A stretch of 64,000 nucleotides of DNA, taken from JAJPHI01 sp035541875 (GTDB lineage Bacteria > Desulfobacterota > Binatia > Binatales > Binataceae). This document shows positions 39,222 through 46,931 of the stretch, one piece after another. The translations under genes and the position numbers were made by a program. The stretch covers positions 201,389 to 265,388 of the forward strand of contig DATKML010000023.1 in NCBI GenBank assembly GCA_035541875.1. The letters are read 5' to 3'. Positions within the stretch are counted from its first letter, which is position 1. The number at the start of each line of letters is the position of its first letter. Below the pieces are notes generated by a model that was not told the origin of the DNA, made no database searches, and saw only the letters and a program-made list of their open reading frames with translations.

Positions 39222-39659
39222 CTAAGGTTCAGCGGCCACTCGTCGGGGCCGCTTAGCGAACGGATTCACTATCCGCAGGCGCCTTTCAATCCGCATCCCG
39301 TCTTGCATATCCTCTGACCAGAGCGTTTCGCATCGAGCATTGAGCGCGGCCGCAACGATCAGAGCATCGTAGAACGAAATTTCGTAACGCTCGCTCAGAG
39401 CAAGCGCATCTTCGTGAGTCGTCGCTGTGATCGGATTGACCGACAGCAGGCTACGAATCGTAGCCAAGAAGCTGCTCGTTTCAGTCCAGGACAGGAGCAT
39501 CTTACAGCGACAAACGTTCGCGAGTTCGTTCAGCACCTGAACACTAATAGTACCGCCCCGAGCGACGAGTTGTTCGGCACGCCCGGCACGCACAGAATCG
39601 CCGGAAGCCAAATAGACGAGGACGTTTGTATCGAAGAAGCTAACGGGCATTGGCTTCAA
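39222..39659 (-). CDS. vapC: PIN-domain toxin (VapC type)
   Basis: 145 residues as read; the likely start is the fourth residue (MPVSFFDTN). PIN acidic residues are present: FFDTN, NELA, FYDALIVAAA and WSEDMQDG. This is an intact metal-dependent RNase toxin frame. It overlaps the antitoxin frame by 4 bases. Its own sequence shows no lesion, while the partner's toxin-binding tail is frameshifted. An active toxin without its neutraliser should be harmful, so this module merits resequencing. Confidence 0.87.
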   Translation of the reverse strand: MKPMPVSFFDTNVLVYLASGDSVRAGRAEQLVARGGTISVQVLNELANVCRCKMLLSWTETSSFLATIRSLLSVNPITATTHEDALALSERYEISFYDALIVAAALNARCETLWSEDMQDGMRIERRLRIVNPFAKRPRRVAAEP

Positions 39660-39871
39660 GGCGATCGAACTTGAAGTCGGCCGGCAATCGACCGCGATAG
39701 GCCCGCAGCCGCTGACAAGAGCTCTTTCTTCTCGGGCTTTCGTCCAACCGCAAATCCGCGCTCGTCTAAAAGGTGGAGTTCAACCTCCTCTCCCTCCTTT
39801 AGCTCGAGAGCTTCGACAACCGTGCGTGACAGGCGGATCGCGAGACTCTTGCCCCATCTGGCGACGCGCAT
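39656..39871 (-). CDS. vapB: AbrB/VapB-type antitoxin with frameshifted C-terminus
   Basis: The 71 residues begin as a SpoVT/AbrB-fold antitoxin (VARWGKSLAIRLSRTVVEALELKEGEEVEL). After KKELL the frame becomes non-canonical. Dropping one T (complement of the A at 39715) turns the tail into QRLRAYRGRLPADFKFDRLEANAR followed by TAG, which is the standard toxin-binding tail of this VapB group. The repaired gene would end inside the vapC start region, as usual. As read, the protein could still bind DNA but probably could not neutralise VapC. A base-call error is a real alternative. Confidence 0.8.
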   Translation of the reverse strand: MRVARWGKSLAIRLSRTVVEALELKEGEEVELHLLDERGFAVGRKPEKKELLSAAAGLSRSIAGRLQVRSP

Positions 39872-39886
39872 TTTCTTGCTTCTCTA

Positions 39887-39913
39887 CGATATACATTCTT
39901 TCATAGGTATATC
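39887..39913. promoter_or_regulatory. Likely VapB operator
   Basis: A perfect inverted repeat with 7-bp arms, GATATAC and GTATATC, separated by 13 bases, starts 16 bases upstream of the vapB ATG. AT-rich palindromes at this position are the usual autoregulatory sites of VapB/AbrB antitoxins. The second vapBC module of the window has a related palindrome. Confidence 0.6.
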
Positions 39914-40056
39914 TTTTAATGCTTTAGCGCCAAGGTGCGCCGGTTGGACTTCGACCGTGATGCCCATTCCGCGTATTGCCAATCACTTGTGCTCGACAGT
40001 CACACTGTTATTTATTGGCGACGGTCTGAGAGACCTCGTGAAAGGAAACAGCCCCG

Positions 40057-40584
40057 ATGCTCCGCCTCAACTTCCGTCCAGCTTTCATCGCTACGACGAT
40101 AACCGCTGCCCTCTTCGCCTCTAATCTCGCGATTGCGGGCGAGAAGCTCTCCGTGCATGAATCGACTCAGCTGCCCGCAAGCGCGGATGCCGTATGGCAA
40201 CTGACCGGCGATTTCGGCGGTGTCGACAAGTGGATTCCGGGTCTGAGTAAGGTCGAGATTATCGAAGGCAAGGACAACCAGAAAGGTGCGATTCGAGCGA
40301 TTACTACCGCTGGCGGCGCTTACATCACGGAGCAGCTTGTGGAGTACAGCAAGTCGAAGCGGATGCTGCGCTACAAGATCCTGGGCGGACCGCTGCCGGT
40401 AAAGAATTACGTCTCCACCTACGTGGTGAAGCCGAAAGGTAGTGGCAGCGAAGTCGACTGGAGCAGCACCTTCGAACAATCACCAACCTCGGGACTGGAC
40501 GCGGCGAAGACTCGCGAAGTTATACAGGGTATCTACCTTGGCGGCTTCAAAGCGCTGCACGAGAAGTTTCCCGATAAGAAGTAA
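40057..40584 (+). CDS. Exported SRPBCC-fold protein
   Basis: 175 residues. A Sec signal peptide (FIATTITAALFASNLAIAGE) is followed by a START/Bet v1-like (SRPBCC, polyketide cyclase) fold: STQLPASADAVWQLTGDFGGVDKWIPG, then LLKYKILGGPLP-like strands and a C-terminal helix (TREVIQGIYLGGFKALHEKF). The cavity fold binds hydrophobic ligands. Exported members resemble MxaD, but no methanol dehydrogenase gene is nearby. GAAAGGAAA precedes ATG 40057. The gene is isolated, with 185- and 204-base gaps around it. Confidence 0.8.
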   Translation: MLRLNFRPAFIATTITAALFASNLAIAGEKLSVHESTQLPASADAVWQLTGDFGGVDKWIPGLSKVEIIEGKDNQKGAIRAITTAGGAYITEQLVEYSKSKRMLRYKILGGPLPVKNYVSTYVVKPKGSGSEVDWSSTFEQSPTSGLDAAKTREVIQGIYLGGFKALHEKFPDKK

Positions 40585-40788
40585 ATCACTGCAGAGCACT
40601 GCCAAATCGGGATCGCGGGAAGCGCTTCGCGTAGATCCTTCAACTACGCGTCGTTTCTAGAACGTGCCTCGCAGACTCGACCGCTCTCTTGGTGGGCTTC
40701 GCTCAGGATGACAAGTGAGTACCGCGCAGCGGAAACTGGCGCCGAGGGATAAACGGAAGTTTAAGAAGTTAGAGACGGAGGATTCACG

Positions 40789-41331
40789 ATGGCACGGCTG
40801 CCCTATCTGACGCGTAATGACCTACCGGAAAATGATCGCGATATTTGGGACGACTTCATCAAAAGTCGCGGCACGGAACCTGGCCATGTCCATCGGACGG
40901 TGGCAAATGCCCCGAACCTGCTGCGCCAGTTCCTGGGGCTCGCGAACGAACTGCGTAACGGCACACAGCTCGATCCAAAGCTGCGGGAACTCGCCCTGAT
41001 GACGGTCGGACGGCTCACCGGCGCGGAGTACGAATTCACACATCACTGGAATATCGCGTTAAAAGTCGGCGTCCGTCGCGATCAACTGGAGCAGCTTGCC
41101 GATTATGCAGCCTCGCCCGGGTTTAACGACCAGGAGCGCGCGGTGATGCGCTACGCTGAGGAGGCGACGCGCAATGTGCGTGTGAGCGATCTGACCTTCG
41201 AGGCATTGCGCGATTTTCTCGACAACCGGCGCATCATGGAATTGGTGATGAACGTGGCGTTTTATAACTCCGTCGTGCGGGTGCTGGTCCCGTGCGGAGT
41301 CGAACTCGAAGCTGGTGCGAAAAAGAACTAG
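40789..41331 (+). CDS. Carboxymuconolactone decarboxylase-like family protein
   Basis: 180 residues of the CMD/AhpD-like helical family. The conserved core is LRELALMTVGRLTGAEYEFTHHWNIALKVGV, with Glu and His at the active site. The CxxC of AhpD peroxidases is absent, so this belongs to the decarboxylase-like or uncharacterised branch. CGGAGGA precedes ATG 40789. The 3' end overlaps the convergent TetR gene by 4 bases. The 204-base gap before it contains GCTTCGCTCAGGATGACAA, similar to a stretch near 60650. Confidence 0.85.
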   Translation: MARLPYLTRNDLPENDRDIWDDFIKSRGTEPGHVHRTVANAPNLLRQFLGLANELRNGTQLDPKLRELALMTVGRLTGAEYEFTHHWNIALKVGVRRDQLEQLADYAASPGFNDQERAVMRYAEEATRNVRVSDLTFEALRDFLDNRRIMELVMNVAFYNSVVRVLVPCGVELEAGAKKN

Positions 41332-42152
41332 CTGAGATCTGGTTCGGGCTCGACGACGATTTCCGGCGCGGAATCCGCTTTCTTGGCCTTCGATGTCCCG
41401 TTGGCGCCGCGCTTGTCCGGACCCGGATGTGGCGCCACCGAGATGTGCAGGAGATGGCTGCCAAGATCGACAGAGTGAGTAATCGGGTCGCCGTGGCCGA
41501 AGCCATTTATCGCGGGGATCCTTCCGGTGAGATCTTGCGCATCCTTCGAGCGATCAGCCGACGTTTCGGCACCTAGCATCGAGAAGGCCAGATCCGTATA
41601 GACGGCAACGAGCTCATCGACGGTGAGGCGCCCCTTCGGCGTGTACCATCGCGCGACCGAGGTCAGCATCTGCAACAAGACAAAGGTAGCGATACGGGAG
41701 TCATGCACGTGGAAGACCCCGGCGGCCATCCCGCGTTCAACGATTTTCTGGACTTCGTCAGTATAGGCACGCTGCAGTTGCTTGATCGCGCGATAGTTCT
41801 GCGGTGTCAGACTGCGCATTTCCGTGAGCAGAACCGAAGCCTCTTTCCGATTCGCGATATGGAAGCTGGTATGGAAGGCAACGAAGCGCAGCATCTGCTC
41901 GCGCGGATCGGGGATCTTGGCGATCGTCTCTTCGAATTCGCGCAGCAGTTTCTCGGTGCTGTCCTTCATCAGCCAGAACAGCAGTTGCTGCTTGCTCTCG
42001 ATATAGTTGTAGAGGGAGCCAGCGTGCATCCGGAGCTTGCTGGCCAGCAGCCGTAGATTCATCCCTTCGTAGCTCCGCTCCGCCAGCAATTGAATTGCGG
42101 CGGTGCGCAAGCTGCGCATGGTTTCGGGCCCGCTAGAGCCGGGTTTTCGCAT
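41328..42152 (-). CDS. TetR/AcrR family regulator
   Basis: 274 residues, long for the family. The N-terminal helix-turn-helix is clear (AAIQLLAERSYEGMNLRLLASKL then MHAGSLYNYIESKQQLLFWL). The ligand-binding domain occupies about 75-200, and a 60-residue charged tail ends the protein. It is divergent from the amidohydrolase gene; the 205-base interval holds palindromes suited to TetR binding, so control of the amidohydrolase and of itself is likely. The inducer is unknown, perhaps an acyl or N-acyl compound. Confidence 0.88.
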   Translation of the reverse strand: MRKPGSSGPETMRSLRTAAIQLLAERSYEGMNLRLLASKLRMHAGSLYNYIESKQQLLFWLMKDSTEKLLREFEETIAKIPDPREQMLRFVAFHTSFHIANRKEASVLLTEMRSLTPQNYRAIKQLQRAYTDEVQKIVERGMAAGVFHVHDSRIATFVLLQMLTSVARWYTPKGRLTVDELVAVYTDLAFSMLGAETSADRSKDAQDLTGRIPAINGFGHGDPITHSVDLGSHLLHISVAPHPGPDKRGANGTSKAKKADSAPEIVVEPEPDLS

Positions 42153-42261
42153 TTATAAGAGGACTCCTGACTCGGATCCGGCGACGTTTAATCCGCTGAT
42201 TTTTCGCCTTGTTCTCAAAGCATCCTCAGAAAGCTTGACAGACCCGTTCGCTCCGTCGTAG

Positions 42262-42298
42262 AAACAAACATTCGTTCGTTTATAATACGTACGTACGT
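42262..42298. promoter_or_regulatory. TetR-type operators overlapping a -10 element
   Basis: Two adjacent dyads: AAACAAAC-ATTC-GTTCGTTT (42262-42281, one mismatch between arms) and the perfect palindrome ACGTACGTACGT (42287-42298). Between them, TATAAT (42281-42286) is a consensus -10 box reading toward the amidohydrolase at 42358. A repressor on either dyad would block this promoter. No good -35 was seen 17 bases upstream. Confidence 0.65.
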
Positions 42299-42357
42299 TT
42301 GTTAACAAGTATTATTAACGGATCGAGCAAAACCATCAAAGAGGAGAGAGGTACCCG

Positions 42358-44073
42358 ATGGCAGAATATGATCTGCTGATCAAAAACGGGATGGTCATCG
42401 ATGGCACGCGCGCGCCGCGTTTCGTCGACGACATCGCAATCAAGGACGGCAAGATTGCCAAAATCGGCCGCACCCAGGCGCACGAAGCAAAGAAGGTGAT
42501 CGAAGCCGAAGGAATGGTTGTCGCGCCGGGCTTCATCGACCTGCACACCCATTACGATGCGCAGATCTTCTGGGATCCGTACCTCACCCTGTCGGGCTGG
42601 CACGGCATCACGTCGGTCGTAATCGGCAACTGCGGCTTCGGCTTTGCTCCGGTTAAGCCGAAAGATCGTGAGCGCGCGATGCTCACGATGGTTCGTACTG
42701 AAGCTATTCCGATGGCCTCGATGCAGGCTGCGATGGCTCCGCTGTGGGATTGGGAAACCTATCCGCAGTTCATGGATTCGCTGGATCGCTGCCCCAAGGG
42801 CGTGAACCTGCTTCCCGCGGTTCCGATGAATCCGGTGCTCGGCTACGTCATGGGTATCGACGAGTCGAAGACTGGCCGTATGCCGACCGACAAGGAACAT
42901 GCCGAAATGCGCCGTATCCTGCACGAAGCGATGGATGCGGGTGCATGCGGATGGTCCGCGCAGCGCCTGAAGCCGGATGGTCCGTCGTCAGTCCAGCGCG
43001 ACTTTGACGGCTCCCCGATGAACACCGATATCATGCACGATGAGACCTGCATCGAGCTGGCGAAGGTTCTTGGCGAGCGCGGTCAGGGCCACATGGAGCT
43101 CACACTGGTCAGCTGGGATCCGAAGGCCGATGCGAAGCACTTCGAGCTGTTGGCTGAAATCAGCCGCCGCCCGATGATGTACCAGGCGGTTGCGACGCAG
43201 GATCGTTTCCCGCATCGCCATCGCAACACCGTGAAGTGGCTGGAGCGCTGCCGCCAGAAGGGCCTGCGCATCTATGGCCAGGGCGTCACGACCGATGCCG
43301 GCCTGAGCTTCACGTTTGAAGACTGGAACCTGTTCGACGATTCCGATGCGTGGCGCGAAGCCACCACCGGCACGGTTGCCGAGCGCGCCGAGAAGCTGGG
43401 CGATCCTCGTCGGCGCCAGGGTCTAAAGGACCAGATGCCGCGTGAGAGCCTGATCACCAGCTACTTCGATCAGATCATCATCACCGAGTGCATCAACAAG
43501 GATAACAAGCACCTTGAAGGCTTGACCCTCCGCAAAGCGGCGGCGCAAACCGGCAAGGATATCGTCGACACGATGCTCGATCTGGCCGTATCGGAAGGGC
43601 TGAAGACTGAGTTCTTCGCTCCGGCGGTCAATCAGGACATGAGCCTGATGAAGGAACTGATCGAGAACCCGACAATCCCGTTCGGCGTCAGCGACGGTGG
43701 TGCACACACCAAGTTCCTGACGGCGGGCCGCTTCCCCACGGAAGGTATCATCAAGTACTGCCGTGAGTTCGGGTGGCTGTCGCTCGAAGAGATCCACTGG
43801 CGCCTGAGCGCGCTGCCTGCGTTCATCGCCGGCTTCAAGGATCGCGGCTTCCTGCGTGAAGGCGCTCCGGCTGACATCGTGGTGTATGACCTCGAGAAGC
43901 TGGCGGTTCGCCCGATCGAGATCGCGCGCGACCTGCCCGGCGGCGAGTGGCGTCGTGTCCAGAAGGCCGACGGCTACCGTTCGATCATCGTCAATGGTGA
44001 GGAGACTTTCCATGACGGTGAGTGCACGAACGCGACCCCGGGCCGCCTGCTCCGTCACGGAGCCGGCGCCTAA
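42358..44073 (+). CDS. D-aminoacylase / N-acyl-D-amino-acid deacylase family amidohydrolase
   Basis: 571 residues of the amidohydrolase superfamily, closest to D-aminoacylase-like enzymes. The metal-binding HxH is H63/H65 in GFIDLHTHYDAQ; GNCGFGFAPVKP, SWDPKAD and SDGGAHTKF are family landmarks, and the C-terminal RPIEIARDLPGGEWRRV closes the beta-sandwich. It hydrolyses an N-acyl or cyclic amide bond, substrate unknown. GAGGAGAGAGG precedes ATG 42358. It is a single-gene unit with a TetR-type operator in front and a strong terminator behind. Confidence 0.88.
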   Translation: MAEYDLLIKNGMVIDGTRAPRFVDDIAIKDGKIAKIGRTQAHEAKKVIEAEGMVVAPGFIDLHTHYDAQIFWDPYLTLSGWHGITSVVIGNCGFGFAPVKPKDRERAMLTMVRTEAIPMASMQAAMAPLWDWETYPQFMDSLDRCPKGVNLLPAVPMNPVLGYVMGIDESKTGRMPTDKEHAEMRRILHEAMDAGACGWSAQRLKPDGPSSVQRDFDGSPMNTDIMHDETCIELAKVLGERGQGHMELTLVSWDPKADAKHFELLAEISRRPMMYQAVATQDRFPHRHRNTVKWLERCRQKGLRIYGQGVTTDAGLSFTFEDWNLFDDSDAWREATTGTVAERAEKLGDPRRRQGLKDQMPRESLITSYFDQIIITECINKDNKHLEGLTLRKAAAQTGKDIVDTMLDLAVSEGLKTEFFAPAVNQDMSLMKELIENPTIPFGVSDGGAHTKFLTAGRFPTEGIIKYCREFGWLSLEEIHWRLSALPAFIAGFKDRGFLREGAPADIVVYDLEKLAVRPIEIARDLPGGEWRRVQKADGYRSIIVNGEETFHDGECTNATPGRLLRHGAGA

Positions 44074-44101
44074 GTCGGTAGCTTCGACTAAAGGCTGAAT
44101 G

Positions 44102-44135
44102 AAACGGCCGGTGGGCAATGCCCGCCGGCCGTTTT
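44102..44135 (+). terminator. Intrinsic terminator of the amidohydrolase gene
   Basis: A 15-bp stem (AAACGGCCGG paired with CCGGCCGTTT, continued by GGGC and GCCC) closes a 3-base loop and ends in TTTT, 29 bases after the stop codon. Confidence 0.92.
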
Positions 44136-44209
44136 GCTTTGTGAGTCGAGGAAGCTGGAACCCGGTCGACGGTCGACGCCGGGCGCTCCAGCAACGATTC
44201 AGGCGGAAG

Positions 44210-44809
44210 TTAGCTCGCGTACTGGAAGGAGGAGTAGAAGCCGTTTTTGTTGCTGATCTCCCAATTGAGACCATAGTCCTGATAGCGGAGGCTCTCGGAC
44301 CTTCCGACGACTGCCGGGAAGCCCGGGGCGATCGCCAGCGGATGGCCGCTAACGGTTACGTCGCCTGCGGGTCCCGCGACAGCCTCGATCGTGGCATTGG
44401 CGATGTTCCCAATTCGAATCGAGCGACGCTTGCCCTCGGCCATATACTCGATAGGCACGCTGCGGACGCCGAGTATTTCGCCGACGTGCGTTGCGATGCG
44501 CCCGAGGTGTCCGCCCGCCTGGCCACCGAAAATCCTGGTCAGCGCCTGCTTCTGCGCCTCGGAGCCCTTTTCGTCCAGGTAGAGTGCGGCCTTCCATTTG
44601 ACCTGAGCCATATGGCCCGGGCTGTAGACGGCCAGCGCCACATTCAGCCCGTCGAGCGACGTGCCGCCAAAAAGACCCTCGTTGATGTGCCAGGCGATTA
44701 GAACGGTGCATTCGCCGTCGGTCGGCGGACTAAGAAAGACACAGGGACAAGCGGCCTCGCAGTTGCAGCTCTCGAAGTAGGTACCCTTGAGTGTCCAAGC
44801 TTCAGACAT
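44210..44809 (-). CDS. DUF1326 domain protein
   Basis: 199 residues with the DUF1326 start WTLKGTYFESCNCEAACPC, an N-terminal cysteine cluster (C15, C17, C21, C23) that could bind metal, then ECTVLIAWHINEG and LDGLNVALAVYSPGHM. There is no signal peptide. The activity of DUF1326 proteins is unknown. AGGAGG precedes ATG 44809. It follows the second TetR gene by 34 bases, so the pair is likely one operon controlled by that regulator. Confidence 0.88.
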   Translation of the reverse strand: MSEAWTLKGTYFESCNCEAACPCVFLSPPTDGECTVLIAWHINEGLFGGTSLDGLNVALAVYSPGHMAQVKWKAALYLDEKGSEAQKQALTRIFGGQAGGHLGRIATHVGEILGVRSVPIEYMAEGKRRSIRIGNIANATIEAVAGPAGDVTVSGHPLAIAPGFPAVVGRSESLRYQDYGLNWEISNKNGFYSSFQYAS

Positions 44810-44843
44810 GGCTAGCCTCCTCCTTGCGTTAAAAGACGAAAAT

Positions 44844-45455
44844 TTATCGTCTGTGATTGGCTTTAGCTCCTTCTTTACTGGTCGCTCCGATGCGGGCTTC
44901 GATCGTACCGCGGAGAATCCGCAATGCGCTTGAGATCCGCGATGGATCAGCGTGAGCGCGCGCCATCACGACGGCGCCCTCGATAACCATCAGGGTGTAT
45001 TCGGCCAGCTCAGCTGCGCCCTCCCCTTCTTTAGCGACAGGCTCGAAGAGCGGCGCCAGTTGCTTAACCAGAGCGTCGAACATCGCGGCCACACGTCGAC
45101 GAATCACCGGACTTGATTCGGCAAACTCGCAGGCGAAATTCCCGATGAGGCATCCATCCCGCCATAGTTCCGGGCCGATTGTCTCTAGGTGATCGAAGAA
45201 GGAGAGCAGGCGCGACTTCGAGTCGCTCATATCTACATACGGCCCGTTGATGAGACGACTGATGCCCTCGTCGTAGAAGGCATTGAGCACGGCGATGGCG
45301 ACCGCCTCCTTGCTCTCGAAGTAATGGTAGAAGCTGCCCTTGGTGACCTTCGCGGTCGAGCAGATGTCGTCGACGGAGGTCGCCGCGTAACCGTGATGCA
45401 GCATCAGGTTGCGAGCGGTCGAGATAATGCTGGTTCGTGAGGAAGTTTGAGCCAT
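44844..45455 (-). CDS. TetR family regulator
   Basis: 203 residues. Helix-turn-helix: ARNLMLHHGYAATSVDDIC then AKVTKGSFYHYFESKEAVAI. The C-terminal part (GCLIGNFACEFAESSPVIRRRV and EGAVVMARAHADPSRISSAL) matches the subgroup that controls thiol- or electrophile-responsive genes (AcuR/NemR/LmrA-like). The GCLIGN cysteine could be a sensor. A near-perfect 27-bp dyad 10 bases upstream of the start points to autorepression. DUF1326 is its probable co-transcribed target. Confidence 0.9.
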   Translation of the reverse strand: MAQTSSRTSIISTARNLMLHHGYAATSVDDICSTAKVTKGSFYHYFESKEAVAIAVLNAFYDEGISRLINGPYVDMSDSKSRLLSFFDHLETIGPELWRDGCLIGNFACEFAESSPVIRRRVAAMFDALVKQLAPLFEPVAKEGEGAAELAEYTLMVIEGAVVMARAHADPSRISSALRILRGTIEARIGATSKEGAKANHRR

Positions 45456-45464
45456 CTGAGGAAA

Positions 45465-45491
45465 GACTAAACCGACCAGTTGGTATAGTCA
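45465..45491. promoter_or_regulatory. TetR-type operator, 27 bp
   Basis: Inverted repeat GACTAAACC-N9-GGTATAGTC: 9-bp arms with one mismatch around GACCAGTTT. It starts 10 bases upstream of the regulator's ATG, where it would cover the promoter or ribosome site. The inner ACC/GGT spacing is like operators of AcuR/NemR-type repressors. Confidence 0.72.
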
Positions 45492-45779
45492 CTCGTGCTG
45501 TTCCAACACCGTAATTTTGGTTTTCTTATACACGCCCGAGCTACGAGCACCTCAATAGTCGTCGCGCCGAGTCAGACCGATTGATCGCCGTTTGACCAAC
45601 TTGAATGGTTCCCCCGGCAACTGCTGATCTTGCAAAGCCGAAGGCGTGGAGAGAGAAGCTGAAAACCTGGAAGAACGCCAGGGTCAGCGATACGATGCGC
45701 AAATCGCCAAAAAGGCATTTAAAATCAATAACTTAGAGAGTCGTTGTGATACAGATCAGGGTTAAGCTATCGGCGCGCT
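45492..45779. other. Intergenic region with no supported gene
   Basis: Together with the operator, this 324-base gap separates the TetR gene from the broken MerR-DUF433 gene. It is more AT-rich toward the right. A 43-codon frame (45605-45736) exists, but it has no ribosome site and no recognised family, so I do not call it. Promoters for both flanking genes must lie here. Confidence 0.5.
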
Positions 45780-46414
45780 ATGAAGCTGGGGTTCTTCACT
45801 GCTGAGCAAGTTTGCCGGCTCGCTAAAATAAGCGACCCCCAGCTTCGCTATTGGAATCAGACCAAGGTTTTCACGCCTCAGGCCGCGAAGGGGCAGGCCC
45901 CTATCGGCGTATTTGCACGTTTCGCGACATAGTTGGCCTGCGTGCCATCAGTATCTTGCGTAATAAATATAACGTCGGTCTCAACGATCTGCGCAAGATT
46001 GAGCATCGACTTAAGGCCGCGGGCGACGCTGACTGGTCTAATCTTCGATTCTATGTTGGCGAGGACGCTCACGTTTATTTTGTCGACCCTGAGACCGGCG
46101 ATACGCTGGCCGTGCATCCAATTGGGCAAAAACCTCTGTTTAAGATGCAGGCTATCGCTCGCGGAATCGAAAAGAACCTAGCGCGGATGAATAAACGGAC
46201 TTCAAGACAGATCGGTAAGATCGATCAGAATCGTTACGTGCTGCAAAATTCGATGGTAATAGCGGGAACCCGAGTTCCTACCTCTGCAATTTACAGCTTT
46301 TATAGGGCTGGCTATTCACCGGAGCAAATAGTGCAGCAGTATCCGCGCCTGACGCCAGACGATGTCAAAGCAGCTATTGATTTCGAAAAGTTAAAATTGA
46401 AGAAAGCCAGTTAG
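45780..46414 (+). pseudogene. MerR-like HTH and DUF433 antitoxin gene, one base deleted
   Basis: ATG 45780 opens MKLGFFTAEQVCRLAKISDP and QLRYWNQTKVFTP, a MerR-type helix-turn-helix, but the frame ends at a TAG near 45930. Restoring one G near 45894-45897 (CAGGGCCCC instead of CAGGCCCC) continues as GPYRRICTFRDIVGLRAISIL and runs to the stop at 46414 through a DUF433 domain (NSMVIAGTRVPTSAIYSFYRAG, SPEQIVQQYPRLTPDDVKAAI). MerR-DUF433 proteins are antitoxins of DUF5615 toxins, and such a gene follows 21 bases later. The repaired product would be about 211 residues. Confidence 0.82.
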
Positions 46415-46435
46415 CCTCATAGGCACGCCTGTCGG

Positions 46436-46821
46436 ATGAGACTACTAATCGACGAGTGTGTCCCTGAAGTGGTTTCAACAATCTTTAGAGGCCGGGGGCA
46501 TGAGGTTCTCAAGGTCGTTGAAGAATTGGCGACAGGAACGCCCGATAATCTCATTGGCCATTCGCAGACTACCATCAGCTAATCATCGTTACTTGGAACC
46601 TGCGCCATTTTCATGCACTAATATCCAGAAGACCTCGTAACAACCAAATCCGATTCCCGCATGCCGGTCTCATCGCGTTCGGATGTCCCGAGCCAAATGC
46701 TGAACATCGCCTCGATCGAGTCTTCGAAATCCTTGAGTTCGAACACGAAAGGGCCCAGATGCGACACGATCAACGGCTTATCGTCCACATTATGCAAGAG
46801 TTCGTAAAAGTATGTCGCTAA
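46436..46821 (+). pseudogene. DUF5615 PIN-like toxin gene, one base deleted
   Basis: ATG 46436 reads MRLLIDECVPEVVSTIFRGR, the DUF5615 start, then VVEELATGTPDNLIGH, and hits TAA at 46580. Restoring one T near 46560 (CATTTCGC instead of CATTCGC) gives GHFADYHQLIIVTWNLRHF, then ISRRPRNNQIRFPHAGLIAF and a normal C-terminus ending at 46819-46821, about 128 residues. The IIVTWNLRHF block is the best-conserved DUF5615 motif, so both halves belong to one gene. Partner of the preceding MerR-DUF433 gene; both carry a one-base deletion, so the module looks dead. Confidence 0.82.
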
Positions 46822-46874
46822 ACTACCGGGCTGTCGGGTCGGGCCCGGCCCCCAAGATTGGACATTACCAAGAT

Positions 46875-46910
46875 AAAAGACGGCTGGTTGCTAACAACCA
46901 GCCGTCTTTT
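46875..46910. terminator. Bidirectional intrinsic terminator
   Basis: A perfect 16-bp stem (AAAAGACGGCTGGTTG and its complement) with a CTAA loop lies between the broken toxin gene and the convergent amidohydrolase. The A and T flanks make it functional on both strands. Confidence 0.95.
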
Positions 46911-46931
46911 AGTTTCGTTTGAGTTTCGGGC

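Noticed and set aside
45605..45736. 43-codon basic frame before the MerR-DUF433 relic
   Set aside because: No ribosome site, homology or operon context; could be chance.
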